From contig NZ_VFOL01000001.1 in the NCBI RefSeq assembly GCF_006716065.1, forward strand, positions 2,666,001 through 2,730,000: 64,000 nucleotides of DNA, written 5' to 3'. This DNA comes from Salinispora arenicola. Its GTDB lineage: Bacteria > Actinomycetota > Actinomycetes > Mycobacteriales > Micromonosporaceae. Both the position numbers and the translations under genes were made by a program. Positions within the stretch are counted from its first letter, which is position 1. The number at the start of each line of letters is the position of its first letter. This document shows positions 18,398-27,335 of the stretch, piece by piece. Below the pieces are notes generated by a model. The model made no database searches. It was not told the origin of the DNA and saw nothing but the letters and a program-made list of their open reading frames with translations.

Positions 18398-19753
18398 TCA
18401 GTGACCGCGGAACCGGTTGATCGCCACCTCGTGCCGCGCGCGGAGATCGGGGTTGCGGATGCCGAGGCCGTCGGTCGGGGCGAGGCAGCGGACGCCGACT
18501 TTGCCCTGGTGCGCATTCCGGTGCACCTCGTACGCGGCTTGGCCGGTCTGTTCCAGGCCGTAGGTCTTCGACACGGTGGGGTGGATCTTGCCGAGGGCGA
18601 TCAGACGATTCGCCTCCCATGCCTCCCGGTAGTTCGCGAAGTGACTGCCGACGATCCGCTTCAGATGCATCCAGAGGTAGCGGTTGTCGTACTGGTGTTG
18701 GTAGCCACTGGTCGAGGCGCAGGTGACGACGGTGCCACCGCGTTTGGTGACGAAGACGCTGGCGCCGAAGGTCTCCCGGCCCGGGTGTTCGAAGACGATG
18801 TCGGGGTCCTCGCCGCCGGTCAGTTCCCGAATTCGTTCGCCGAAGCGGCGCCACTCGTCCGAGTCCTGGGTCTGTTCGTCCTTCCAGAACCGGAAGCCTT
18901 CGGCGGCTCGGTCGATGACCAGATCCGCGCCCATTCGCCGGCACAGCTCCGCCTTGTCCGGAGAGGAGACCACGCAGACCGGAATCGCCCCACCGGTGAG
19001 CGCCATCTGGGTGGCGTAGCTGCCGAGGCCACCGGAGGCTCCCCAGATCAGTACGACGTCACCCTGCTTCATGTTGGCGCCGTGGTGCGAGACGAGTTGG
19101 CGGTAGGCGGTGGAGTTGACCAGCCCTGGGCTTGCCGCCTCCTCCCAGCTGAGGTGGCGCGGTTTCGGCATGAGCTGGTTGGCCTTGACCACCGCCAGCT
19201 CGGCCAGACCGCCAAAGTTGGTCTCGAAGCCCCAGATCCGCTGCTGTGGGTCAAGCATGGTGTCGTCGTGCCCCGCCGCCTCCTCGAGTTCCACCGAGAG
19301 GCAGTGCGCGACGACCTCGTCGCCGGCCTGCCACCGGGTCACGCCGGGGCCGGTACGCAGCACGACACCGGCCGCGTCCGAGCCGACCACGTGGTACGGC
19401 AGGTCGTGCCGCTTGGTCAGCTCGGAGAGTCGGCCGTAGCGTTGGAGGAACTTGAAGGTCGGCAACGGTTCGAAGATGCTCGTCCACACCGTGTTGTAGT
19501 TGATGGCGCTCGCCATCACCGCGATGACCGCCTCGCCGGGACCGGGTTGTGGGGTCGGCACTTCCTGTACGTGCAGCGCCTTTCGTGGATCCTTGTCCCG
19601 CGTGGCCATCCCGTCGAACATCTGGGTCTCCTCGGCGCGTACGACGACGCCTCGGTAGGACTCCGGTACAGGGAGCCGGGCAACACCGGCGAGTTCACGT
19701 TCGGGCTGCGCCGAATCCTCCGCTGCCATGATCGTTTCGAGGATGTCCTGCAC
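18398..19753 (-). CDS. ccr: Crotonyl-CoA carboxylase/reductase
   Basis: 451 residues. It reductively carboxylates crotonyl-CoA to ethylmalonyl-CoA with NADPH and CO2, the key step of the ethylmalonyl-CoA pathway. It can also make ethylmalonyl-CoA extender units for polyketides. It is an MDR-family reductase with the Rossmann motif GASGGLGSYATQMAL. The four residues known to hold CO2 appear conserved: an Asn in INYNTVW, the Phe-Glu of IWGFETNFGG and the His of VGSHFANY. GTG 19753 is chosen over the longer frame because GGGAGG lies six bases upstream and the family begins with QDILETI-like residues. The 5' leader is long (about 120 bases if the operator-linked promoter is real). Confidence 0.93.
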   Translation of the reverse strand: MQDILETIMAAEDSAQPERELAGVARLPVPESYRGVVVRAEETQMFDGMATRDKDPRKALHVQEVPTPQPGPGEAVIAVMASAINYNTVWTSIFEPLPTFKFLQRYGRLSELTKRHDLPYHVVGSDAAGVVLRTGPGVTRWQAGDEVVAHCLSVELEEAAGHDDTMLDPQQRIWGFETNFGGLAELAVVKANQLMPKPRHLSWEEAASPGLVNSTAYRQLVSHHGANMKQGDVVLIWGASGGLGSYATQMALTGGAIPVCVVSSPDKAELCRRMGADLVIDRAAEGFRFWKDEQTQDSDEWRRFGERIRELTGGEDPDIVFEHPGRETFGASVFVTKRGGTVVTCASTSGYQHQYDNRYLWMHLKRIVGSHFANYREAWEANRLIALGKIHPTVSKTYGLEQTGQAAYEVHRNAHQGKVGVRCLAPTDGLGIRNPDLRARHEVAINRFRGH

Positions 19754-19882
19754 ATCGACCTCCCGATTTGTCCGCACCCATGCGTCGTCGGCAGGGGTGC
19801 ACGCCAACGTTGGCACCGGTGCGGTCAGTCGCCATGTCGGTATGGAACCTCCGGCATCGACCGCGCTGTTGTGGAGGCGGAC

Positions 19883-19903
19883 GCTACTGAACGGTAGCTA
19901 AAG
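19883..19903 (-). promoter_or_regulatory. Candidate ccr operator and promoter
   Basis: On the minus strand, TAGCTACCGTTC matches the TARCNNNCGTTM motif of hbd, the thiolase and icmA. It overlaps the inverted repeat CTACCGTTCAGTAGC shared with the aldehyde dehydrogenase. The right end, TAGCGT, could be a -10 with a weak -35 17 bases upstream, so the operator would lie within the promoter. Confidence 0.45.
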
Positions 19904-20099
19904 TTGGAAGTGCTGTGTGAAAAAGTGCATCGACCAACGAGTGATGTTGTGCGGTGGGAGGCGCAACCGCGCAGCGCCGCGCTCGGTGGCCCGGGCGTTG
20001 GTGCGTGGGCCCTGCCCGGCGGGCGTCGAGGCGGCGTTCCCCCGTCATGATCGGCTGCGGGCGCGGGTTGGTGGCAGCCACCCCGCTGGTGGCGACCGG

Positions 20100-20579
20100 T
20101 TACCCGGCCTCATTGGCTGCCGGCTCGACCAACTCGATCAGGACGCCACCGGCGTCCTTCGGGTGCACGAAGTTGATCCGGGAGTTCGCGGTGCCGCGCC
20201 TCGGCTGCTCGTACAGCAGGCGGATGCCCCGCTCGCGCAGCTTCGCGCAGGCCACCTCGATGTCGGTGACCGTGTAGGCGACCTGCTGCACCCCGGGTCC
20301 GTTCCGGTCGAGGAACCGCGCGATCGTTGACGCCGACGAGATTGGGGCGAGTAGCTGAACGCAGCCGCCCGCGACGGTCGGGCCCACCGCCAGCATCGCC
20401 TCGCGGACGCCCTGTTCCTCGTTTGTCTCGGTGTGTACGCACCGCATGCCGAAGGTGCGCTGGTAGAAGTCGATTGCGGCGTCCAGGTCGGGAACGGCGA
20501 CACCGACGTGGTCGATGCGGCGTAGTCCGATGTCGGTGACGTGGTCTGCAGCGGACTCGACGGGGAGATTCTCGGCCAT
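20100..20579 (-). CDS. mce: Methylmalonyl-CoA epimerase
   Basis: 159 residues. It interconverts (2R)- and (2S)-methylmalonyl-CoA and, in the ethylmalonyl-CoA pathway, also epimerises ethylmalonyl-CoA. It belongs to the vicinal-oxygen-chelate fold: two beta-alpha-beta-beta-beta modules, starting IDHVGVAVPDLDAAIDFYQ (metal His) and GVQQVAYTVTDIE. The metal and catalytic residues fall in CVQLLAP and GGVLIELVEP. ATG 20579 has no ribosome-binding site; CAGACT lies six bases upstream, as at other leaderless candidates here. The gene diverges from a small membrane ORF and the thiolase, in the order recalled from Streptomyces around scy. Confidence 0.92.
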   Translation of the reverse strand: MAENLPVESAADHVTDIGLRRIDHVGVAVPDLDAAIDFYQRTFGMRCVHTETNEEQGVREAMLAVGPTVAGGCVQLLAPISSASTIARFLDRNGPGVQQVAYTVTDIEVACAKLRERGIRLLYEQPRRGTANSRINFVHPKDAGGVLIELVEPAANEAG

Positions 20580-20613
20580 GGCGTCAGTCTGGCCGAGCGG
20601 TCGTTTGGGGGGT

Positions 20614-20802
20614 GTGGTCAGTCGGCTATCTCACGTCGCCGAAGAGGGTTGGTATCTGGCGTTGCGGGAGATCCGGGCGCGGAGCCGTCGCGGCGACGGC
20701 ATGGCAAAGGCGGGTCTGGTGCTCGGATATCTGCTGGTGATGCCGATGCTGGGGATGTCGTTCCAGGCGGTGCTCGGGGTCGGGCTGTCGGTCTTCCAGT
20801 AG
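20614..20802 (+). CDS. Possible 62-residue membrane protein
   Basis: The open frame from GTG 20614 shows strongly GC-biased third positions. It encodes an amphipathic basic N-terminus (VAEEGWYLALREIRARSRRG) and one hydrophobic helix (AGLVLGYLLVMPMLGMSF). That composition suggests a small inner-membrane protein. An ATG at 20578 would extend it but overlaps the divergent epimerase start. Only a weak G-rich ribosome-binding site is present. The family is not recognised. Confidence 0.4.
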   Translation: MVSRLSHVAEEGWYLALREIRARSRRGDGMAKAGLVLGYLLVMPMLGMSFQAVLGVGLSVFQ

Positions 20803-20957
20803 CCCGGCCACTGCCTGGTCGTGGTCCGGCGGCCCAGGCCGCGCGGTAGGGGTTCGGTCGGCCGCGGCGGGTGCCGGGTGGCGGCCGCCGGTGCCCGCGA
20901 GATTCAGCGCAACCGCTACCCTTGCAGGGGCGGTCGCCGATGTGCGCGGGGTCACCG

Positions 20958-21007
20958 TTGTCGACCTACTCCCGGCAGCTATGGTGCGTCCTAACAATCG
21001 TTAAGGC
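20958..21007 (+). promoter_or_regulatory. Thiolase promoter and candidate operator
   Basis: A promoter-like pair, TTGTCG (20958-20963) and TATGGT (20980-20985) with 16 bases between, is followed by CCTAACAATCGTTAAGGC (20990-21007). This near-palindrome overlaps the expected transcription start and carries the TARCNNNCGTTM motif. A repressor there would shut off the thiolase-meaB unit. Confidence 0.55.
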
Positions 21008-21035
21008 GTACAGGTCGGCACCCTCGGAGGCAGGT

Positions 21036-22235
21036 ATGGCTTCGGTGATCGTCAGCGGCGCTCGAACCCCGATGGGGCGGCTGCTGGGTAACCTCAAGGA
21101 CGTTCCCGCGACCCGGCTCGGTGCCGTGGCGATAAAGGCGGCGCTCGAGCGCGGCCAGGTCGCCCCCGACCAGGTTCAGTACGTGATCATGGGGCAGGTG
21201 CTTCAGGCCGGCGCTGGCCAGATCCCAGCGCGCCAAGCGGCTGCCGAGGCGGGCATCCCGTTGTCCGTCCCGGCGCTCACCGTTAACAAGGTCTGTCTTT
21301 CCGGCCTGGACGCGATCGCTCTGGCCGACCAGTTGATCAGAGCCGGTGAGTTCGATGTCGTCGTGGCCGGCGGCATGGAGTCGATGACCAATGCCCCGCA
21401 TCTGCTGCTGGGCCAGCGCGGTGGCTACAAGTACGGCGACGTGGTGATCAAGGATCACATGGCCCTCGACGGGCTTACCGATGCCTGGGACTGCTGCTCG
21501 ATGGGCGAGTCGACCGAACGGCACGGAAGCACCAAGGGCATCAGTCGCGCGGAGCAGGACGCGTTCGCCGCGGCGAGTCACCAGCGCGCCGCCGCCGCTC
21601 AGAAGAACGGGTACTTCGCCGACGAGATCACCCCGGTGGTCCTCCCACAGCGCAGGGGGGAACCGCTGGTGATCAGCGAGGACGAGGGTATCCGTCCGGA
21701 CACCACCGTCGAGTCGCTGGCAAAGTTGCGTCCGGCCTTCACTCGGGACGGCAGCATCACCGCCGGCAGCTCGTCGCCGATTTCCGACGGGGCCGCCGCC
21801 GTCGTCGTGATGAGCAGGGCCAAGGCCAAGGAGCTGGGGCTGAGCTGGCTGGCGGAAATCGGCGCACACGGCAACGTCGCCGGCCCGGACAACTCGCTGC
21901 ACTCGCAGCCGTCCAACGCGATCGGGCACGCGCTCCGGAAGGCTGGCCTGACCATCGACGATCTTGACCTTATTGAGATCAACGAGGCGTTCGCGCAGGT
22001 GGGCATCCAGTCGGCCCGTGATCTTGGCGTGAGTCAGGACAAGGTCAACGTCAATGGCGGCGCGATCGCGCTTGGTCACCCGATTGGCATGTCGGGTGCC
22101 CGGCTGGTCCTGACCCTGGCGCTGGAGCTGAAGCGGCGCGGTGGCGGCACCGGGGCGGCGGCGCTCTGCGGCGGCGGTGGGCAGGGCGATGCGTTGATCA
22201 TTCACGTCCCAGCGGGCGCCGAGAGCCAGGGGTGA
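21036..22235 (+). CDS. atoB: Acetyl-CoA C-acetyltransferase (thiolase)
   Basis: 399 residues. It condenses two acetyl-CoA to acetoacetyl-CoA or runs in reverse for degradation. The acylated Cys lies in [11 protein letters not shown]. The His of [17 protein letters not shown] and the second Cys in the C-terminal CGGGGQGDA complete the thiolase site. NEAFAQ is also present. ATG 21036 follows CGGAGG by five bases. meaB begins 40 bases downstream, so the two are probably one transcript. It feeds hbd and ccr at the head of the ethylmalonyl-CoA pathway. A near-palindromic operator candidate overlaps its promoter. Confidence 0.95.
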   Translation: MASVIVSGARTPMGRLLGNLKDVPATRLGAVAIKAALERGQVAPDQVQYVIMGQVLQAGAGQIPARQAAAEAGIPLSVPALTVNKVCLSGLDAIALADQLIRAGEFDVVVAGGMESMTNAPHLLLGQRGGYKYGDVVIKDHMALDGLTDAWDCCSMGESTERHGSTKGISRAEQDAFAAASHQRAAAAQKNGYFADEITPVVLPQRRGEPLVISEDEGIRPDTTVESLAKLRPAFTRDGSITAGSSSPISDGAAAVVVMSRAKAKELGLSWLAEIGAHGNVAGPDNSLHSQPSNAIGHALRKAGLTIDDLDLIEINEAFAQVGIQSARDLGVSQDKVNVNGGAIALGHPIGMSGARLVLTLALELKRRGGGTGAAALCGGGGQGDALIIHVPAGAESQG

Positions 22236-22275
22236 GCCAGGCGGGCGGCCCCCGTCGTCGGGAACGAAAGGCACC

Positions 22276-23265
22276 ATGACTGACGCCGTCAACAACGTCC
22301 CGCCGGTGCGCCGTAGCCGGGATGTGCCGATGCTCGTCGAGCGGGCCCGCGCGGGTGACCCCCGTGCGGTCGCTCGGCTCATCACGCTGGTCGAATCCGG
22401 CGACGGAACGCTGCCGCTGATCGCGGCGGCGTTCGCCCCCTACGCCGGTCAGGCCCAGGTGGTCGGCCTGACCGGTTCGCCCGGGGTGGGAAAGTCGACC
22501 ACGACCAACGAGTTGGTACGCGCGCTGCGCACCCGGGGACACCGGGTCGGCGTACTGGCCATCGACCCGTCCAGTCCGTTCACCGGTGGGGCGATTCTCG
22601 GCGACCGGGTCCGAATGCAGGACCACGCCACGGACCCCGGCGTATACATCCGCTCGATGTCCAGTCGAGGGCATCTCGGTGGACTGTCGGCGGCAACGCC
22701 GCAGGCGGTCCGGGTGCTGGAGGGTGCCGGCTGCGACGTGGTCCTGGTGGAGACCGTTGGTGTGGGACAGGCGGAGGTTGAAGTTGCCTCGCTCGCGGAC
22801 ACCACGCTCGTGTTGCTCGCACCGGGAATGGGAGACGCCATCCAGGCGGTCAAGGCCGGCATTCTGGAGATCGCCGACGTGTTCGTGGTCAACAAGGCCG
22901 ACCGGGATGGCGCCGACGCCACGGTCCGAGACATCCAGGGCATGATCGCTTTGGGTGAGCGGGGGCCGGGGCAGTGGCGACCACAGGTGGTACGCGCCGT
23001 CGCCGTGCGCGGCGAGGGGGTCGACGATGTCGCCGCGGCCATCGACAAGCATCGTGGCTGGTTGCTCGAGCGTGGCGAGCTGCGCCGCCGGCAGGAGGCG
23101 CGGGCCGCCGCCGAGATCGAGGCGATCGCGTTGGGCGCGCTACGGGACCGGATTGGTTCGTTGCGCGACGGTACGGAGCTGTCGGCGCTCGCTGCCCGGG
23201 TGGCCGCGGGCTCGCTCGACCCGTACGCGGCGGCCGACCAGCTCCTCGCCCAGATCGCCGGCTGA
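22276..23265 (+). CDS. meaB: Acyl-CoA mutase chaperone GTPase MeaB
   Basis: 329 residues. MeaB-type G3E GTPases load adenosylcobalamin onto B12-dependent acyl-CoA mutases and protect them from inactivation. The P-loop is GSPGVGKSTTTNEL, a switch region is IDPSSPFTGGAILGDRVRM, the Walker B-like segment is VVLVETVGVGQ and the base-specificity motif is NKADRDGAD. A C-terminal dimerisation helix follows. It lies between the thiolase (40-base gap) and the isobutyryl-CoA mutase large subunit, the expected client. GAAAGG precedes the ATG. Confidence 0.93.
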   Translation: MTDAVNNVPPVRRSRDVPMLVERARAGDPRAVARLITLVESGDGTLPLIAAAFAPYAGQAQVVGLTGSPGVGKSTTTNELVRALRTRGHRVGVLAIDPSSPFTGGAILGDRVRMQDHATDPGVYIRSMSSRGHLGGLSAATPQAVRVLEGAGCDVVLVETVGVGQAEVEVASLADTTLVLLAPGMGDAIQAVKAGILEIADVFVVNKADRDGADATVRDIQGMIALGERGPGQWRPQVVRAVAVRGEGVDDVAAAIDKHRGWLLERGELRRRQEARAAAEIEAIALGALRDRIGSLRDGTELSALAARVAAGSLDPYAAADQLLAQIAG

Positions 23266-23299
23266 CCACGCCGGCGGCCCTACCGGCGGGTACGAACGT

Positions 23300-23317
23300 C
23301 CTTAGCGATCGTTCAGG
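23300..23317 (+). promoter_or_regulatory. Candidate icmA operator
   Basis: CCTTAGCGATCGTTCAGG is a near-palindrome centred on CGATCG. It shares 12-mer TAGCGATCGTTC with the motif at ccr, hbd and the thiolase. A -10 candidate TACACT lies at 23326-23331, so the site would overlap the -35 region. Confidence 0.5.
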
Positions 23318-23369
23318 GTGGGATCTACACTCGGAGGTGCAGTCGAGGACCCGAGGAGGAGCCCCGCGG

Positions 23370-25058
23370 ATGAACGCCGACGAGATCGCTGCTGGACGAA
23401 CACGCTGGCAGGACCGCTACGATGCCGCGCGCAAGCGGGACGCCGACTTCACGACGCTGTCCGGGATGACTGTCGCCCCGGTCTACGGGCCGCCGGAGGG
23501 GACCGACCACCCAGATTTCGAGCGAATCGGCTGGCCGGGCGAGTTCCCGTACACCCGCGGTCTGTACCCGACCGGCTACCGCGGGCGGCCCTGGACCATC
23601 CGGCAGTTCGCCGGTTTCGGCAACGCCCGGCAGACCAACGAGCGCTACAAAATGATCCTGGGCGCGGGCGGCGGAGGGCTCTCCGTCGCCTTCGACATGC
23701 CCACGCTGATGGGCCGGGACTCGGACGACCCGCAGTCGCTCGGCGAGGTCGGGCACTGCGGGGTCGCGGTGGACAGCGCGGCCGACATGGAGGTGCTGTT
23801 CGATGGCATCGACCTAGCCGGCGTCACGACGAGTATGACCATCTCCGGGCCGGCCGTGCCGGTCTTCTGCATGTACCTGATCGCCGCCGAGCGGCGGGGC
23901 GCGGACCTCTCCCGACTGGACGGCACGCTCCAGACGGACATCTTCAAGGAGTACATCGCGCAGAAGGAGTGGCTCTTCGACCCGGAGCCGCACCTGCGCC
24001 TCATCGGCGACCTGATGGAATACTGCGCTCGGGAGCTTCCCCGGTACAAACCCCTCTCCGTCTCCGGCTACCACATCCGGGAAGCGGGCTCGACTGCTGC
24101 GCAAGAGCTTGCATACACCCTCGCGGACGGCTTCGGATACGTCGAGTTGGGGCTCTCCCGCGGCCTCGACGTCAACGTCTTCGCCCCGGGCCTGAGCTTC
24201 TTCTTCGATTCCCACGTGGACTTCTTCGAGGAGATCGCCAAGTTCCGTGCCGCCCGCCGGATCTGGGCCCGCTGGCTGCGCGACGTCTACGGCGCCACCA
24301 GCGAGAAGGCGCAGTGGCTGCGGTTCCACACGCAGACCGCCGGGGTCTCGCTGACCGCGCAGCAGCCGGTCAACAACGTGGTCCGTACGGCCGTGGAGGC
24401 CCTTGCCGCGGTGCTCGGCGGCACCAACTCGCTGCATACCAACGCCCTCGACGAGACCCTTGCGCTGCCCACCGACGAGTCGGCCGAGATCGCCCTGCGG
24501 ACTCAGCAGGTGTTGATGGAGGAGACCGGGGTGACCAACGTGGCCGATCCGCTGGGCGGGTCCTGGTACGTCGAGGCGCTCACCGACAAGATCGAGGCCG
24601 AGGCGGAGGAGATCTTTGCCCGCATCCGGCAGCTCGGTGGCGAGGGGCCGCACGAGATCGGCCCGATGACCTCGGGAATTCTGCGGGGTATCGAGGATGG
24701 TTGGTTCACCGGGCACATCGCCGAGGCGGCATTCGCCTACCAGCGGTCCTTGGAGAAGGGCGAGAAGAAGATCGTCGGGGTCAACTGCCACACCCGAACC
24801 GTCGCCAAGGACCTGGAGATCCTGCGGATCTCACACGAGGTCGAGCTGGAACAGCGCCGTACGCTGACCGAGCGCAAGGCGACCCGGGACGACGCCGCGG
24901 TCAACACGGCGTTGGAGCAGATGGTGGCGGTCAGCCGGACCACGGGGAACATGATCCCGGTCATGCTGGACGCGGTCCGCGCTGAGGCGACCCTGGGCGA
25001 GATCTGCGATGCGTTACGCCGTGAGTGGGGCGTCTACCGCGAACCGGCCCGCTTCTGA
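23370..25058 (+). CDS. icmA: Isobutyryl-CoA mutase large subunit
   Basis: 562 residues. With a small B12-binding subunit it interconverts isobutyryl-CoA and n-butyryl-CoA, linking valine breakdown to butyryl-CoA. It is a substrate-binding TIM barrel without the DxHxxG cobalamin domain, matching the length of IcmA. The residues that separate isobutyryl- from methylmalonyl-CoA mutase point to the former: Phe80 in [10 protein letters not shown] and Gln198 in [10 protein letters not shown], where methylmalonyl-CoA mutase has Tyr and Arg. The sequence is very close to what I recall of Streptomyces cinnamonensis IcmA. GGAGGA lies nine bases before ATG 23370. No icmB gene is present in the window. 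Confidence 0.92.
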   Translation: MNADEIAAGRTRWQDRYDAARKRDADFTTLSGMTVAPVYGPPEGTDHPDFERIGWPGEFPYTRGLYPTGYRGRPWTIRQFAGFGNARQTNERYKMILGAGGGGLSVAFDMPTLMGRDSDDPQSLGEVGHCGVAVDSAADMEVLFDGIDLAGVTTSMTISGPAVPVFCMYLIAAERRGADLSRLDGTLQTDIFKEYIAQKEWLFDPEPHLRLIGDLMEYCARELPRYKPLSVSGYHIREAGSTAAQELAYTLADGFGYVELGLSRGLDVNVFAPGLSFFFDSHVDFFEEIAKFRAARRIWARWLRDVYGATSEKAQWLRFHTQTAGVSLTAQQPVNNVVRTAVEALAAVLGGTNSLHTNALDETLALPTDESAEIALRTQQVLMEETGVTNVADPLGGSWYVEALTDKIEAEAEEIFARIRQLGGEGPHEIGPMTSGILRGIEDGWFTGHIAEAAFAYQRSLEKGEKKIVGVNCHTRTVAKDLEILRISHEVELEQRRTLTERKATRDDAAVNTALEQMVAVSRTTGNMIPVMLDAVRAEATLGEICDALRREWGVYREPARF

Positions 25059-25170
25059 CCACCGGCACCCGAAGGCGCGGCGGACAGGCGTGATGACCTG
25101 CGTGAGAACCGTGACCTTCGGGGTCGCCGATGGGCGGAGAACGGCGTCACCCGTGCGAGACTAGGTAACC

Positions 25171-26079
25171 ATGAGCGACCCACGGATCACCCCGTCGATC
25201 TTTACCCGCGGGGCGGTAGACCTCAGCGCGCTGCGCACCCCCGCACCCTCCCCGGCACCCGCACCCGCACCTGCCCAGCCCGGCCCGACGGATGGTGGTG
25301 TCGCGAGCACTGTCACCGTCATCGACGTGTCCGAGGCGACCTTCCAGACCGAGGTTCTCGAACGGTCGCTCAGCACGCCGGTGGTCGTGGACTTCTGGGC
25401 CGAATGGTGCCAACCCTGTAAGCAGCTGTCGCCGGTGCTCGAGCGACTCGCCGTCGAGGACGGCGGCGCCTGGGTGCTGGCCAAGGTCGACGTGGACGCC
25501 AACCCCCGGCTGGCCCAGATGTTCCGGGTGCAGGGCATTCCCATGGTGTACGCGGTGGTCGGCGGCCAGCCGGTCGACGCGTTCTCCGGGGTGGTGCCGG
25601 AGGCGCAGCTGCGGCAGTGGATCCAGGCGGTCCTCAAGGCCGGCGGCGCAACCGTGGCCGAGACGACTGACCCGCGGTTGGACGAGGCCGACGACTCGCT
25701 GCTCAACGGTGACTTGGACGCGGCGGAGCAGGCGTACCGCAAGATCCTGGCTGAGACCCCCTCGGACGCCGCCGCGGAGGCGGGGCTGGCCCAGGTCGGG
25801 CTCGCCCGTCGGGTCGCCGGCTCCGACCCGCAGGCGGTGCTCGCCGCCGCGGCTGCAGCAACCGACGACATCGACGCCCAGTTGCTGGCCGCTGACGTCG
25901 AGGTGCTCGGCGGCATGGCCGAGCAGGCATATCAGCGCCTGGTCGGGCTGGTCCGGCGTACCGCCGGTGATGACCGTGAGAAGGCGCGTCAGCATCTGGT
26001 CGGTCTGTTCACCATCGCCGGTCCCGACGATGCCGCTGTGGCCTCGGCCCGGCGGGCTTTGGCCAGCGCCCTGTTCTGA
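25171..26079 (+). CDS. Thioredoxin/TPR co-chaperone (CnoX/YbbN-like)
   Basis: 302 residues. A Pro/Ala-rich linker (about 24-38) precedes a thioredoxin domain (about 48-155) with the active site [11 protein letters not shown]. Three or so TPR-like helical repeats follow to the C-terminus ([20 protein letters not shown] and on). The layout matches YbbN/CnoX, a chaperedoxin that guards substrates of GroEL and DnaK from oxidation. Both active-site Cys are kept, unlike in E. coli YbbN, so it may also exchange disulfides. The start is ATG 25171. It stands alone between icmA and an arginase-family gene. Confidence 0.85.
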   Translation: MSDPRITPSIFTRGAVDLSALRTPAPSPAPAPAPAQPGPTDGGVASTVTVIDVSEATFQTEVLERSLSTPVVVDFWAEWCQPCKQLSPVLERLAVEDGGAWVLAKVDVDANPRLAQMFRVQGIPMVYAVVGGQPVDAFSGVVPEAQLRQWIQAVLKAGGATVAETTDPRLDEADDSLLNGDLDAAEQAYRKILAETPSDAAAEAGLAQVGLARRVAGSDPQAVLAAAAAATDDIDAQLLAADVEVLGGMAEQAYQRLVGLVRRTAGDDREKARQHLVGLFTIAGPDDAAVASARRALASALF

Positions 26080-26144
26080 TCCAGTCATGTCTGAGCGGGC
26101 CGGTGTGACAACCGGCCCGCCCGAGATCTCGAGGACGGGAGCCT

Positions 26145-27335
26145 ATGATGCGCCGGATCGCCGTCCTCGACGCGCCCACCAACCTCGGTCTGCGTCCGCC
26201 CACCTCGACCTCGGTGCCAGGCTGCGGCAAGGCGCCGGGGGCGCTGCGTGACCACGGCCTGCTCGCCCGGCTCCGAGCCCGTGACGCCGGCTGCCTGACC
26301 CCGTCCCGGTACGACCCCGGTGACTGGCGGCCCGGCGATGGCGTCTGCCACGCCTGGGAGATCGCCAGCTATTCGGTGGCGCTCGCTGACCGGATCGGAG
26401 CGGTCATGGACAGCGGCGAGTTCCCGCTGGTGCTCGGTGGGGACTGTTCGGTCCTGCTCGGTGCGGCGCTGGCCATGCACCGTCTCGGTGAGGCGGTGGG
26501 CGGCCGGGTCGGACTCGTCTACGTGGACGGGCATTCGGACTTTCGGCACCCCGGCAACGCCTCCTACGTGGGAGCGGCGGCCGGTGAGGGGCTGGCCCTG
26601 GTCACCGGCCGAGGTCAGATCGACCTGACCGCCATCGAAGGCCGGCGGCCGTACTTCCGAGACATCGACGTGGCGGTGCTGGGCATCCGCGCGCAGGATG
26701 ACTACCGGCTGGACCTTCAGGCCGCCGGGATCACCACCCGACCGGTTCCGGCGCTGCGCGCCGAGGGCGCGGCTCGTACGGCGCAGTGGGCGCACGAGCA
26801 GCTCGCCCACTGCGCCGGCTACTGGCTGCATGTTGATGTGGACGTGCTGGACCCAGCCGTGATGCCCGCCGTTGACGCTCCCGACCCCGGCGGAATCGCC
26901 TTCGCCGAACTGGAGATCCTGCTCGCCGGCCTGGTCGACACCCCGCACTGCCTCGGCGTCGAGGTGACCGTTTTCGATCCTGACTACGACCCGGACGGGG
27001 CGTACGCCGCCGAGATCGTCAACACCCTGGTCGCCGGGCTCCGTCCGGTCACCGTGCCGGGCTCCGTGTCGCCCCGGCTGCGTGCAGCTGCCTCGCCACG
27101 TCCGACCCCGGCGCGCCGACAGAGCCTGGAACGGCCGGTCGCCGTCGCCGACCCGGGAGGGGTAACCGGCGCGGAGAAGCAGCCGGATCCGCCCGCCGTC
27201 CCGGGTGCGCGTACCGTTGTTGCCGCCGCGGACGAGGGTGGGGATTTCGGACCGTCGACCGACTCGGCCCCGCCCATCGACCGGCTGGCGCAGGTCCCCG
27301 GCAGCCTCCGGACTAGTGGGCTCTCTGCACCCTGA
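26145..27335 (+). CDS. Arginase/agmatinase-family protein
   Basis: 396 residues, of which the first 305 or so form the ureohydrolase fold. Metal-ligand motifs are LVLGGDCSVLLG, VDGHSDFRHP and HVDVDVLDP. The usual GGDHS is GGDCS, so Cys101 replaces a metal-binding His; the other Asp/His ligands are present. Such variants occur in actinomycete relatives whose substrate is unknown, and this may not be an arginase. The last 85 residues are Pro/Ala/Arg-rich and of low complexity, probably a tail read past the natural domain end. The start is one of two adjacent ATGs after GGGAG. Confidence 0.78.
   Translation: MMRRIAVLDAPTNLGLRPPTSTSVPGCGKAPGALRDHGLLARLRARDAGCLTPSRYDPGDWRPGDGVCHAWEIASYSVALADRIGAVMDSGEFPLVLGGDCSVLLGAALAMHRLGEAVGGRVGLVYVDGHSDFRHPGNASYVGAAAGEGLALVTGRGQIDLTAIEGRRPYFRDIDVAVLGIRAQDDYRLDLQAAGITTRPVPALRAEGAARTAQWAHEQLAHCAGYWLHVDVDVLDPAVMPAVDAPDPGGIAFAELEILLAGLVDTPHCLGVEVTVFDPDYDPDGAYAAEIVNTLVAGLRPVTVPGSVSPRLRAAASPRPTPARRQSLERPVAVADPGGVTGAEKQPDPPAVPGARTVVAAADEGGDFGPSTDSAPPIDRLAQVPGSLRTSGLSAP

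Noticed and set aside
23370..25058. Annotation as methylmalonyl-CoA mutase
   Set aside because: It has Phe80 and Gln198 and lacks the cobalamin domain, which fits isobutyryl-CoA mutase large subunit instead.
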